Source of the DNA: Chromatiaceae bacterium
GTDB taxonomy: Bacteria > Pseudomonadota > Gammaproteobacteria > Chromatiales > Chromatiaceae
DNA length: 64,000 bases
Reading direction: 5' to 3'
NCBI GenBank assembly: GCA_016714645.1
Contig: JADKCI010000005.1
Span: forward strand, 558,001 to 622,000
Positions 26,244-35,195 of this stretch are shown here, piece after piece. The notes beneath the pieces were generated by a model, which was not told the DNA's origin, did no database searches, and saw nothing but the letters and a program-made list of their open reading frames with translations. The position numbers were made by a program, and so were the translations under genes. Each line of letters starts with the position of its first letter. The first letter of the stretch is position 1.

Positions 26244-26870
26244 TCACTCCGTCTCCCAGCCCCGCTCGGTCCCCACCGGGCGGGGATTTTGGGTGATAGC
26301 TTGGGGTTGCGATCCCGCCTCCAGTACCCGCACCGGCTTGGCGCGGCGACCAAGCCGTAACAGATCGCCCTCGCCGCTGGCCAAACGCTCCTGACGGGCC
26401 CGCACCCCATAGCCGATGGCCGCGCCTCCGGCGGTGGAGAGCGCCAGCACGCCCAGGGAGATCATCTGGGTCATCAGCAGCAGCAGCCCCGCGCCCACGC
26501 CGCCGGCAATAATGAGGCCGGTCTTGGCCTGACTGCCCAGCCTGGCACGCTGCTGTTGACGTTGCGCCTGGCGCTGAGTGTTCTTGATCTCCCGAATTTT
26601 CTCCTGCTCGACCCGGACCCGGAGCTGTTCCTTCTCCCGTGAAAAGCTGGCCTGGGCCTTGGCCAGGGATTCCTTGCGGGCACCGGTGGCGATGCTGCTA
26701 AACCAAAGCGCGGTCATGGCCGCGACGGTCACACCCAAGGCGCCATAGAGGGGCCAGGTCTGGGTCAGGTCCGTCTTCAGGGCCGCATAAACGATCAGCC
26801 CCGTGGTACCCTGGAGACAAAATATGCCGATCAAATATTTGACGAGACTGGAAAAATGTAGGGAGAACAT
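26244..26870 (-). CDS. Membrane protein with central coiled coil, unknown function
   Basis: About 208 residues from ATG 26870. Two N-terminal helices (YLIGIFCLQGTTGLIVYAAL and LYGALGVTVAAMTALWFSSIA), a charged coiled coil rich in Gln/Arg/Lys (SREKEQLRVRVEQEKIREI), then two more hydrophobic segments (GLIIAGGVGAGLLLLM and ISLGVLALSTAGGAAIGYG). The C-terminal tail is polar. I do not recognise the family. The start is uncertain because no strong Shine-Dalgarno precedes 26870; longer frames exist up to 26975. Confidence 0.6.
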   Translation of the reverse strand: MFSLHFSSLVKYLIGIFCLQGTTGLIVYAALKTDLTQTWPLYGALGVTVAAMTALWFSSIATGARKESLAKAQASFSREKEQLRVRVEQEKIREIKNTQRQAQRQQQRARLGSQAKTGLIIAGGVGAGLLLLMTQMISLGVLALSTAGGAAIGYGVRARQERLASGEGDLLRLGRRAKPVRVLEAGSQPQAITQNPRPVGTERGWETE

Positions 26871-27083
26871 GGCGAACTTGGCGATAGGGAGCAAGGAGGG
26901 ATCTTGGGATGATAGCTGATTCCAGACCCGGAGAGATCTAGCAGATGACCCTGCATGGGTATCGGCATGGCCCATCCGGCCTTGAGCGCCGTCACCCCGG
27001 TGAAAATTTCCTGGCCGGGACCCGCTTGACTGCCACGCCCGGCAAGGCTACTTTCCCTCCGGGGCCACACCAAGAGCGCCGAC

Positions 27084-27290
27084 ATGCCCCCCTACACCCT
27101 CGGTTTATCACTGCCCCCGATGGCAAGCGTCTGTCGGTATTGCTGCCCCTGGCCGAGTACGAGGCCCTGATGGAGCGGTTGGAGGACCTGGAGGACCTGG
27201 AAGAGGCCCGGAAAGTCCTGGCTCGCATCGCCCGCGGCGAGGAGGAAATTATCCCCTGGGAATCCGTTAAAGGCCGAACTTGGTCTATAG
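27084..27290 (+). pseudogene. Decayed type II antitoxin (Phd/YefM-RelB type)
   Basis: The translated core PRFITAPDGKRLSVLLPLAE followed by YEALMERLEDLEDLEE resembles short Phd/RelB-type antitoxins. Two lesions are apparent. The ATG at 27084 is out of frame with the core by one base at a run of six C residues; seven would restore it. Near 27269 an AAA run shifts the end away from the expected VKAELGL-stop, which is readable in the next frame and ends at 27290. Both could be true decay or sequencing errors in homopolymers. It overlaps the start of the toxin remnant. Confidence 0.7.
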
Positions 27291-27537
27291 CATCGCCTTT
27301 GCCGCCGCGGCCAAACGCCAGTTCGACAAGTTACCGAGGCCCGCGCAACGGTAGCCTGGCGAGGTCATTGCCCAGCTTGCCGGAAACCCGCGCCCTTCTG
27401 GCGTGGCGAAGCCCACCGGTGAGGATGGGCTCTATCGTGCGCGCGCCGGTGATTACCAGGCCATATACCGCATTGAAGATTACCGGCTGTTGCTCCTGGT
27501 CATCAAGGTCGGACACCGCCGGGACATCTACCGCTGA
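27280..27537 (+). pseudogene. Decayed RelE/ParE-type toxin with internal stop
   Basis: In one frame the sequence reads LVYSIAFAAAAKRQFDKLPR, then a TAG at 27352-27354, then VIAQLAGNPRPSGVAKP, YRARAGDYQAIYRIED and VIKVGHRRDIYR before the true stop at 27535-27537. This is a complete RelE-superfamily mRNA-interferase or gyrase-poison fold of 86 codons broken at codon 25. A start codon is weak (TTG 27280). It immediately follows the damaged antitoxin, the usual gene order. It is unlikely to be active. Confidence 0.8.
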
Positions 27538-27544
27538 GGCGGAC

Positions 27545-27556
27545 CGCGTTAACGCG
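27545..27556. repeat. 12-bp perfect palindrome CGCGTTAACGCG
   Basis: A perfect palindrome seven bases after the toxin relic, at the start of a 281-bp gene-free stretch (27538-27818). The rest of that stretch shows no reading frame with convincing codon use. The palindrome could be an operator, a target-site scar or chance. Confidence 0.35.
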
Positions 27557-27818
27557 AGTGGCGAGACGGGGTAGCACAGCGTAACCCGACATTGCGACAG
27601 CCTGCGATCGGCGCCGCGCAAAGTCCGGGGCCGGCCAAACACCGGGTAGGGGACAAATTTGGAATTGCTGGTCGTGCTCGCCCTGAATTGCCACCTGGAT
27701 CGTCAGGGACTAAAATCCGCGCTCCCTAGCCGGGCGGGCTTGGGGCCGAAAGGGCGCGACCGCGCCGACGGGCTTCCCCGCCCTCCCCTTGTCAATCCAC
27801 GCAGGCAGTCTCCGCCCC

Positions 27819-28247
27819 ATGGCCATCGAACGTACCTTTTCCATCATCAAGCCCGACGCCGTCGCCAAGAACCATATCGGCGATATCTACCAACGCTTTG
27901 AGCAGGGCGGGTTGCGCATCCTCGCGGCGCGCATGCTGCACCTGAGTCGCGAACAGGCCTCGGCCTTCTATGCCGTCCACCAGGCGCGCCCCTTCTTCGG
28001 GGAACTGGTCGATTTCATGACCTCCGGGCCCATCATGGTCCAGGTCCTCGAAGGCGAGAACGCCATCGCCCGCAACCGGGAGTTGATGGGCGCCACCGAC
28101 CCGGCCAAGGCCGCCCCCGGCACCATCCGCGCCGATTTTGCCCAAGAGGTGACGGAAAACGCGGTTCATGGCTCCGATGGCCCGGATACCGCCGCCGTCG
28201 AGATCGCCTTCTTCTTCCCCGAGGGCGTCTGCGAGCGCACCCGCTGA
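27819..28247 (+). CDS. ndk: Nucleoside diphosphate kinase
   Basis: 142 residues, the family's usual size. It transfers the gamma phosphate between nucleoside triphosphates and diphosphates via a phosphohistidine. It shows the N-terminal ERTFSIIKPDAV, the FMTSGPIMVQVLEGENAI segment and the active-site His in NAVHGSDG. Cytoplasmic. ATG 27819 gives the canonical N-terminus. It is the first gene after the gene-free stretch and is followed 147 bp later by a Maf-family gene. Confidence 0.98.
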   Translation: MAIERTFSIIKPDAVAKNHIGDIYQRFEQGGLRILAARMLHLSREQASAFYAVHQARPFFGELVDFMTSGPIMVQVLEGENAIARNRELMGATDPAKAAPGTIRADFAQEVTENAVHGSDGPDTAAVEIAFFFPEGVCERTR

Positions 28248-28394
28248 AGGCCCTGTCTGGCCGCGCGGGTGGGGTCTCTCTCGCCCCTCCAGCGCGCCAC
28301 CCTGGATCAGGCTTGACGTTAACAATCTTGCCAGCTCGGGTGAGCCTGCCCCGCCAGCGCCTCTCTCCCGCTCATACCGCCCCGAGGCTCCCCC

Positions 28395-28991
28395 GTGACG
28401 CATCCCACCCTGGTTCTGGCCTCGACCTCCCCTTTCCGCCGCGAACTCCTGCGGCGACTAGGCCTGCCCTTCCTCACCGCCGCCCCGGAGGTGGATGAGG
28501 CGCGCCAGCCCGGCGAGTCCCCGGAGGCCCTGGTGACGCGCTTGGCGGAGGCCAAGGCCCGGGCCGTGGCGGCAGCCTTCCCGGCGGCCCTGATCATCGG
28601 CTCGGATCAGGTGGCCTGCGTCGATGATGCGATTCTGGGCAAGCCCGGCAATCGCGAGCGGGCCCTGACCCAGCTCACCCAGGCCGCGGGCAAGGCCGTG
28701 GTCTTTCAGACCGGGCTCTGCCTCCTGAACAGCGCCACCGGCCGGGCCCAGGTGACGCGTGAGCCTTTTCGCGTCCACTTCCGCGCCCTGACCCAGAACC
28801 AGATCACCGGCTACCTGGACCGGGAACGGCCCTACCAGTGCGCGGGCAGCTTCAAATCCGAGGGGTTGGGCATCGCCCTGTTCAAGCGGCTGGAGGGCGA
28901 CGACCCCAGCGCCCTCGTCGGGCTGCCCCTCATCCGGCTGGTGGCCATGCTGGAGGCCGAGGGTGTCGATATCCTCGGTCATCCGGACTGA
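28395..28991 (+). CDS. Maf-family nucleotide pyrophosphatase, YceF type
   Basis: 198 residues starting at GTG 28395. Closely resembles E. coli YceF, which hydrolyses 7-methyl-GTP and related nucleotides to monophosphates. Visible motifs: LASTSPFRRELLRRLGLPF, EVDEARQPGESPE, IIGSDQVACVD, and CAGSFKSEGLGIALF with RLEGDDPSALVGLPL near the C-terminus. Role: house-cleaning of modified nucleotides. In many gammaproteobacteria this gene lies upstream of yceD-rpmF; here it is followed by the convergent S49 peptidase. Confidence 0.93.
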   Translation: MTHPTLVLASTSPFRRELLRRLGLPFLTAAPEVDEARQPGESPEALVTRLAEAKARAVAAAFPAALIIGSDQVACVDDAILGKPGNRERALTQLTQAAGKAVVFQTGLCLLNSATGRAQVTREPFRVHFRALTQNQITGYLDRERPYQCAGSFKSEGLGIALFKRLEGDDPSALVGLPLIRLVAMLEAEGVDILGHPD

Positions 28992-29033
28992 ATTGAAGCT
29001 AGCCGTTACCGGTTTAGCCGCGATCCCTCGCGA

Positions 29034-30020
29034 TTACCGGGCCATGGGATAGGCGCCGCCCGCCAGTTCAACGAAGGCATTGACCATGGCCGTCCCCATG
29101 CGATTGGCCAGACGTTCGAACAGGTCCTTCTTGGCGGTGAACTCCACCAGCTTCTCGGCGCCGATCACGTCGCGGGCGACCGATTCCGTGCTACCGAGGT
29201 GGTCGGCCAGGCCCAATTCGAGGCTGTCCTCGCCGTTCCAGAAAAGACCGCTAAAGATCTCCTCGCCGCCCTTGAGCTTGTCGCCTCGCCCCGCCTTCAC
29301 CACGCTGATGAACTGCTGGTGGAGTTGGTCCAACTGGCCCTGCAAAAATACCTTTTGGGTCTCGGGCATCGGGGAAAAGGGGTCGAGGATGCCCTTGTTG
29401 GCGCCGGCGGTCAGCAGACGGCGCTCGATACCCAGTTCCTCGATGGCCTGCTGGAAGCCAAAGGCATCGATACGCACCCCAATGGAACCGATTAGGCTGG
29501 CCTTGTCCACATGAATAGCCTCCGCCGCCACGGCCACGTAGTAGCCACCCGATGCACAGAGATCCGAGACCACGGCATGCACTGGGATCGCCGGGTGCTT
29601 CTCCCGCAGCCGGCGCACCTCGTCATTGATCTGGCCCGCCTGCACCGGGCTGCCGCCTGGGCTATTAATGCGCAGGATGATGCCCTTGGTGTTTTCGTCC
29701 TCGTAAGCCTTGTCGAGGGCGTCGATGACATCCTCGGCGCCGGCCTGGGTACCCACGGCGATGACCCCCTTGATATCGATGACGGCGGTGTGCTTCTCGC
29801 CCGGAGTCAGGCGATCGACCAGCTTGTCTTGCCACAGGACCCCCAGGAGCACGAAGAGATAGGCAAAGGTCAGCAGCTTGAAGAGGATGCCCCAGCGCCG
29901 GGTCCGTTTCTGCTCCCGCAGGCTGTCAGTAACGACCCGTTCCAGCAGGGACTGTTCCCAGCCCTCCTCCCCCGGCCCCGGCCCCTGGGGAGGACCCTTT
30001 TTCCAAAATTTCAGGTTCAT
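29034..30020 (-). CDS. sppA: S49 signal-peptide peptidase (SppA-like, short form)
   Basis: 328 residues, the single-domain length of short SppA rather than the long E. coli form. An N-terminal cytoplasmic stretch precedes one membrane helix (LTFAYLFVLLGVLWQD). The protease domain then follows, with RINSPGGSPVQAG, the nucleophile Ser in LCASGGYYVAV and the GSIGV segment that follows the general-base Lys region. It degrades cleaved signal peptides in the membrane, with the active site on the periplasmic side. Convergent with the Maf gene. Confidence 0.9.
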   Translation of the reverse strand: MNLKFWKKGPPQGPGPGEEGWEQSLLERVVTDSLREQKRTRRWGILFKLLTFAYLFVLLGVLWQDKLVDRLTPGEKHTAVIDIKGVIAVGTQAGAEDVIDALDKAYEDENTKGIILRINSPGGSPVQAGQINDEVRRLREKHPAIPVHAVVSDLCASGGYYVAVAAEAIHVDKASLIGSIGVRIDAFGFQQAIEELGIERRLLTAGANKGILDPFSPMPETQKVFLQGQLDQLHQQFISVVKAGRGDKLKGGEEIFSGLFWNGEDSLELGLADHLGSTESVARDVIGAEKLVEFTAKKDLFERLANRMGTAMVNAFVELAGGAYPMAR

Positions 30021-30066
30021 GGCGTCTTCACTCGCTCGTTTTAGGGAGGCCGCTGGCAGGGCGGCG

Positions 30067-31611
30067 TCAGTTAGCGGAGGCCGAGGGTTTGATCGCCCGG
30101 CCGTAGGCCGCCGGCAATGGCGACTTCAAGGTGTGGGCCAGCAGGATGCGCGTCTCCAGCTCCCGCATACCGGAGCGGCCAAAGGCAAAGGGCGGCAATT
30201 CCTCGACACTCGCGAAATAGGTCCGCAGGGCGGGCAGGTCTTCCTCGATATCGTCCCCTCGCCCCATGATGAGGGCATCGCGACCAACGAAAAGCGTGGG
30301 GTCATGGCGGAAGGCAAAGTGGCGCTGGTCCTGGCCGAACACGACGACCGGCAGCGCATCCCCCAGGGCATGATCGATCTTTCCGGCGGTGATCCAATGG
30401 GACACCACCACGAACAGATCTGGGCGGTCAAGCAGACCACGCGCCTGGAGTTCGTCGCGCAGGGGCGTCCACTCCAGAGCCTCCAGGGTCGGATCCTTGG
30501 CCAGGAGGCCCGGGAACCAGACGCGGCCCAGGCCCGTGGCGGCATGGCCGACGATGATAAAGATCAGACCGACCAGGACGGCGGCGGAGGCGATCGCCCA
30601 CCGCCGGGGCCAGTCGGTCACGGCGGCCCGCGCCAGGTAAGCCCCCAACACCGGGTAGAGCAGCAGCCAGCCGGGCATTTGCCAATGGGGCAGGCCCCGG
30701 CTACCCCAGAGCGGCACGATCGTAAATATGGCAATAGCGGGCAGGGCCAGGCAGAGGCAATACCAGGAGCGCTCCGCCCCGCGCCCGGCGCGCAGGGCGC
30801 CCCAGGCGGCGATGACCAGCGGCACGAAGATCCAGGGCAGGATCCACGCCATCTGGCCCGCGATATTGGCGAAAACCTGGCCGACCCGGAGTCCTTGGGG
30901 CAGGCCGCGTCCCGCCTGAAAGGCAAGGGACACCCATTGATGTTGCATATTCCAGATGAGGGCGGGCGACACGAGGATGAGAGCGATCAGGGCCCCCACC
31001 CAAGGGGCCGGGTGCCGCAACAGGGGCCGCCGCGCGGGCACGCTGACCAGATAGATGATGAGGCCCAGGGCGAACAGGGCGCCATGGTATTTCGACAATC
31101 CCCCCAGCCCGAGCCACAGTCCCGCGAAGAGCCAGGTCGTCCAGGCTGAGGGCGGGTCCCCGGCGGGAAAGAGCCCCCGCGCCAGCACCAGGGCAGCGGC
31201 CAGCAGAAAGAATTGCAGGGGACCATCCGGCACCAGACCGCCACCGGACAGGGTAAAAAAGGCCGATAAATTGAGCGCCAGCACCGCCCAGACCCCTGCT
31301 TGGGCGCCAAACAGGTGGCGGGTCAAGGCGAAGAGCAGCCAGGAGGAACCGGCGAACAGGAGGATGAAGGGCAGCCGCGCCGCACGGCCCTCGCCCAGCA
31401 CCGGCATGAAGAGGTGGATGAGCCAATAATGCAGGGGCGGATGATCGAAATAGGAGAGCGAGAGATCCCGCGCGTTCGCCAGGGTGTAGGTCTCGTCAAC
31501 GCCCAGGCCGAGGGTCGCGGCCAGGATCAGACGCAGCACCAGGAAGGCGCCAATGAGTGCCAGCACCGCCCTTGCGGGTCGTTCAAAAGACAAACCGGGG
31601 TGAAGGGTCAT
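30067..31611 (-). CDS. GT39-family membrane glycosyltransferase (ArnT/PMT-like)
   Basis: 514 residues with about ten or more membrane helices. N-terminal DETYT followed by YFDHPPLHYWLIH is the catalytic loop pattern of GT39/GT83 lipid-linked sugar transferases, in which the acidic residues face the periplasm. It would move a sugar from a polyprenyl-phosphate carrier to a periplasmic acceptor such as lipid A or protein. It lies six bases downstream of the PAP2 gene, in one operon with a second GT39 gene and divergent from a GT2-GtrA gene. Acceptor and sugar are unknown. Confidence 0.87.
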   Translation of the reverse strand: MTLHPGLSFERPARAVLALIGAFLVLRLILAATLGLGVDETYTLANARDLSLSYFDHPPLHYWLIHLFMPVLGEGRAARLPFILLFAGSSWLLFALTRHLFGAQAGVWAVLALNLSAFFTLSGGGLVPDGPLQFFLLAAALVLARGLFPAGDPPSAWTTWLFAGLWLGLGGLSKYHGALFALGLIIYLVSVPARRPLLRHPAPWVGALIALILVSPALIWNMQHQWVSLAFQAGRGLPQGLRVGQVFANIAGQMAWILPWIFVPLVIAAWGALRAGRGAERSWYCLCLALPAIAIFTIVPLWGSRGLPHWQMPGWLLLYPVLGAYLARAAVTDWPRRWAIASAAVLVGLIFIIVGHAATGLGRVWFPGLLAKDPTLEALEWTPLRDELQARGLLDRPDLFVVVSHWITAGKIDHALGDALPVVVFGQDQRHFAFRHDPTLFVGRDALIMGRGDDIEEDLPALRTYFASVEELPPFAFGRSGMRELETRILLAHTLKSPLPAAYGRAIKPSASAN

Positions 31612-31617
31612 GAGTGG

Positions 31618-32346
31618 TTAGCGGTGAGAGAGCGGGGCCGATCCCGGCCCGGGCCGTGGCGGGGACAAGCGCCCATCCAGCCAGTAGGCCAGGAGAGCGA
31701 CAATAAACCAGGAGACCAGGATATCACTCAAAAAGTGGCCACCCGCCGCCAGGCGTGCCCAGGCGACGAGGAGGCTATAGCCCAGGGCCAGCCAAAGCCA
31801 AAGCCGGCGCCGAGGCGCCAGCACCAAGGCGACCACGACCCAGTAGCTGGAGCCGGAGGCATGACCCGAACTGAAGGAGCGCCCCCCCTGGTCGGAGGGG
31901 ACAAAGGCGGGGGTAAAGAACCCGGTGCCACCAAATTCCTGGCAGTTCAGAGGCCGAACGCGGCCCCAATGCTCCTTCAGGATACCGTTGACCAGGAGCC
32001 CCGGCCCCAAGACCAGGACCAGCAGCAGAAAGGCCAGGTCCCGACCCCCGATCCCGAAACCCCGGAGCCAGCCGCGGCGCCGCGCCAGCCACAGGCCCAC
32101 CAGGGCCGGGGTGCCGAGGACCAGGAACCAGTAGGTGGATTGATGCACCAGCCGCTCGAACCAGGTCCCCCGGGCCGTGAAGCCAACCCCCGGGGTATAA
32201 AAGAGGCTGGAGGCGGCGAGATCCAGTTGGGGCAGGAGGGTGAAGATCAGCCCCACGCCCGCGAAGGCCAGCCACAGCCACACAGGCGCGTTCAGGAAGC
32301 GGCGACCCGGACCCGGGCGGGACTCAGGTTGATGGATCAGGGACAT
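31618..32346 (-). CDS. PAP2-family membrane phosphatase
   Basis: About 242 residues, five to six helices. All three PAP2 motifs are visible: KEHWGRVRP, SFSSGHASGSSY and ARLAAGGHFLSD. These make a periplasm-facing lipid phosphatase acting on undecaprenyl pyrophosphate, phosphatidic acid or lipid A phosphate. ATG 32346 overlaps the end of the upstream GT39 gene by 23 bp, so translation is likely coupled. In this context, recycling a polyprenyl carrier or dephosphorylating lipid A fits best (inference). Confidence 0.9.
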   Translation of the reverse strand: MSLIHQPESRPGPGRRFLNAPVWLWLAFAGVGLIFTLLPQLDLAASSLFYTPGVGFTARGTWFERLVHQSTYWFLVLGTPALVGLWLARRRGWLRGFGIGGRDLAFLLLVLVLGPGLLVNGILKEHWGRVRPLNCQEFGGTGFFTPAFVPSDQGGRSFSSGHASGSSYWVVVALVLAPRRRLWLWLALGYSLLVAWARLAAGGHFLSDILVSWFIVALLAYWLDGRLSPPRPGPGSAPLSHR

Positions 32347-33901
32347 AATGCAGCAGCCACCAGCGATGGATAGGTTCGGCGCAAGGGTCTGGCTGGCCGG
32401 CGGTGGCCTCCAGCAAACCCTCCCGCAGGCAATCATACAGGAGCCTTTGCCGGTCGAGCCGGAAACCCGGGATCACCGGCCGTGGGGGATTACGGCTCAG
32501 CAGCCACCAGCCCCCCGCCCGGGCGATGCGATCCTGATCATCTGGCGGGGCGATTTGGCCGCGCACATATTCCGAGGCCCGGAACAGGCCGGGCCATTGG
32601 GTGATGTCTAGACCCGGGGCGTAAAACCGGGTCATGGCCACGAGCTGGTAGCGGTCGGCGAAAACGGGGCCGGGCAGGCCCTCCACCTCCCTGGCCAGGG
32701 CCTGGAAGCCATGGGTCTCGTGCAGGATGCGCTGCTGGTTGTCGGGCAGGGGCAGGATGCCGGTCCGGGCATGGAGCAGATAGAGGCTGACGAGGAGCAC
32801 ATTGGCCCCCGCCGCCACCAGCAGGGCGCGGCGATGCCCCACCGAGGCCAGGACCGCCAGGGGGATCCCCGTCAGTAGGTAGAGCACCGCCCAATTGGGC
32901 TGGACGGCGCTGAAGGCCGCCACCAGCCCAAAGAAGGCCAGGGGGAAGACCGTTCCGGTGACCAGGAGGGCGCGAGCACCGCGATCCGAAACCCAGGGGC
33001 CGGCCTGGGCACGGACGCTCCACCCCCGCCAGAGCGCCGCGAGCAGGGGAAAAAGCATCAGGCCCCAGAGGGCGGCCTGAATGCCCATGAAGCTCAGGAC
33101 GGCCAGCAGGCGCTCACCCAGGTCGGCCTGTTCCAGCACGGATGCCCGCTCGGGCAGGGCCAGGGCAGTCCCGACCGCGTCGGCCGAGAGGACGCCGGCG
33201 GAGGTGGAAAAGCCGTGGCCAAACTGAAAGCGGAGGGTGAGCCAGTCGTGCTGGGCATTCCAGATGAGGTTAGGCGCGAAGAAGAGGATGGCCGCCAGGG
33301 CCCCCAGGTAGGGCCAGGGCGTGCGCAGGGCCTTGGGGTCCGCCCAGAGAATGGCCCAGAGAAAGACGGGGCCGATGAGGGCCATGCCATACTTGCCGAG
33401 CAGTCCCAATCCGGTGGCCAGGCCCGCCGTCACCCAGCGGCGCCGGTCACCGCTCAGGGCCGCCAGCCCCTCGTGCAGCGCAAGGGCCCAGGCCAGGGCC
33501 AGGGGGGTGTCGGGGGTGGCCAGGACGCCGGAGACCAGGCCCGCGAAGGTCGCGCTCGTCATCACCAGGGCCAGAAAGGCTTGCCGGGCATCCAGGCCGC
33601 AGCCGCGGTAGAAGCGGAGGAGCACCAGCAGGGTCAGGGTCGCGGCCAGGAGATTACCGAGCCGCCCCGCCAGGGCCGAGGACGGAACCAGCCGAGCGCC
33701 CAGGCCCAGCAGGGCTACCCCCGGCGGGTGGTCGAAATAGCCCCAGTCGAGGCGAAGGGCCCAGTCGAAATAGTAGGCCTCGTCCTGGGTCACCGGTAGC
33801 ATCCAGGCGGCCCACAATCGCCACAGGAGGATAAAGGCGAAGGCCCAGACCACCCAGTGGCGGGTGGGATCGGCATCCGGGAGCGATCGACCTGAGGGCA
33901 T
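32324..33901 (-). CDS. GT39-family membrane glycosyltransferase, second copy
   Basis: 525 residues with the same plan as the gene two positions downstream: DEAYYFDWALRLDWGYFDHP is the N-terminal catalytic loop, followed by about ten helices. The two GT39 proteins are similar in outline but clearly distinct in sequence, so they are paralogues rather than a recent duplicate. First gene of the three-gene minus-strand operon. The divergent GT2-GtrA gene starts 115 bp away and could share regulation. Confidence 0.88.
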   Translation of the reverse strand: MPSGRSLPDADPTRHWVVWAFAFILLWRLWAAWMLPVTQDEAYYFDWALRLDWGYFDHPPGVALLGLGARLVPSSALAGRLGNLLAATLTLLVLLRFYRGCGLDARQAFLALVMTSATFAGLVSGVLATPDTPLALAWALALHEGLAALSGDRRRWVTAGLATGLGLLGKYGMALIGPVFLWAILWADPKALRTPWPYLGALAAILFFAPNLIWNAQHDWLTLRFQFGHGFSTSAGVLSADAVGTALALPERASVLEQADLGERLLAVLSFMGIQAALWGLMLFPLLAALWRGWSVRAQAGPWVSDRGARALLVTGTVFPLAFFGLVAAFSAVQPNWAVLYLLTGIPLAVLASVGHRRALLVAAGANVLLVSLYLLHARTGILPLPDNQQRILHETHGFQALAREVEGLPGPVFADRYQLVAMTRFYAPGLDITQWPGLFRASEYVRGQIAPPDDQDRIARAGGWWLLSRNPPRPVIPGFRLDRQRLLYDCLREGLLEATAGQPDPCAEPIHRWWLLHYVPDPST

Positions 33902-34015
33902 GGCGTTCCGAGGCAGGGTCAGGGCAAGGGGGACGGCTGTCCGCCAAGGGCCTCATAGCTTACAATAACTGGGCCCGCGGGGAGCCGCTGGTGCTCGCCA
34001 CAGGAACAAGCCACC

Positions 34016-35140
34016 ATGTCCGACCCCTCCCTGGTCCTGGGCTCTTGCCCGCCGCCCGAAGTCGCCGTCATCATCCCGACCTTCAACGAGGCCGATAACG
34101 TGGCGGAAATCGCCCGGCGGCTCCAGGCCTGCCTCCAGGGCATCGCCTGGGAGATCATTTTCGTCGATGACGATTCCCCCGACGGCACGGCGGAGCGGGT
34201 AGAGACACTGGCGCGACAGGATCCCCGGATCCGATTGCTGAAGCGCATTGGCCGCCGCGGCCTCTCCTCTGCCTGCATCGAGGGCATGTTGGCGAGCACA
34301 GCGCCCTATCTGGCGGTCATCGACGCCGATCTGCAACACGACGAGACCCGTCTGCCCCTGATGCTGGAGCGCATCAAGGCCGAAAAACTCGACCTCGTCG
34401 TCGGCAGTCGCTACGTCGCCGGCGGCAGCCTCGGCGACTGGAACGAGCGCCGCCAGTCCATGAGTCGCTTCGCCAGCCGCTTGGCTCAACGTCTGACCCA
34501 TGCCGACCTTGCCGACCCCATGAGTGGCTTCTTCCTGGTGCGGGCTGAGATCCTGGCTAACTGCGTGCATTACCTCAGCGGCGTCGGCTACAAGATCCTC
34601 CTCGACATCCTGGCATCCTCGCCCCAGCCATTGCAATTCGCGGAGGTCCCCTATGACTTCCGGCAGCGCCAGGCCGGGGAGAGCAAACTCGACAACGCCG
34701 TGCTCTGGGAATACGCGCTGATGCTGCTGCAAAAATTTATCGGCCCCCGGATACCGGTGCGCTTCATCGCCTTCTCCCTCATCGGCGGCTCCGGCGTGCT
34801 CGTACACCTGGCGGTACTCTGGCTCCTGAATCGCTTCCTGGGGGCATCCTTCCTCCTGGGCCAGACGGTGGCCGCCCTGGTAGCCATGACCACCAACTTC
34901 TTCCTCAACAATAGCCTGACCTACCGCGACGTCCGGCTGCGCGGCCGGCAACTGATCTGGGGCTGGTTCTCCTTCGTCCTGGCCTGCGCCGTGGGCGCCA
35001 TCGCCAATGTCGGCATCGCCACCTACCTCTTCGAGGGCGATTCCGGCTGGATCCTCTCCGCCCTCGCCGGCATCCTGGTGGGCGCTGTCTGGAACTACGC
35101 CGTGACCGCCGTCTATACCTGGCGGGGCAAGGCGGGCTGA
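34016..35140 (+). CDS. GT2 polyprenyl-phosphate glycosyltransferase fused to a GtrA-like membrane domain
   Basis: 374 residues. N-terminal GT2 domain of the Dpm1/ArnC type: VAVIIPTFNEADNVAEIA, FVDDDSPDGTAE and the DAD metal motif in IDADLQHDE. After residue about 245 a GtrA-like domain of four helices follows (FIAFSLIGGSGVLVHLAVLW, TTNFFLNNSLTYRD). It would load a sugar from a nucleotide donor onto polyprenyl phosphate on the cytoplasmic side and may help flip it. Together with the divergent GT39 transferases and the PAP2 phosphatase it forms a complete lipid-linked sugar route. Confidence 0.92.
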   Translation: MSDPSLVLGSCPPPEVAVIIPTFNEADNVAEIARRLQACLQGIAWEIIFVDDDSPDGTAERVETLARQDPRIRLLKRIGRRGLSSACIEGMLASTAPYLAVIDADLQHDETRLPLMLERIKAEKLDLVVGSRYVAGGSLGDWNERRQSMSRFASRLAQRLTHADLADPMSGFFLVRAEILANCVHYLSGVGYKILLDILASSPQPLQFAEVPYDFRQRQAGESKLDNAVLWEYALMLLQKFIGPRIPVRFIAFSLIGGSGVLVHLAVLWLLNRFLGASFLLGQTVAALVAMTTNFFLNNSLTYRDVRLRGRQLIWGWFSFVLACAVGAIANVGIATYLFEGDSGWILSALAGILVGAVWNYAVTAVYTWRGKAG

Positions 35141-35195
35141 TTCAGATGTGGCGATTGGCTGCCCACCGCGGCGGTTTGGTGTATGTTGCAACCCC

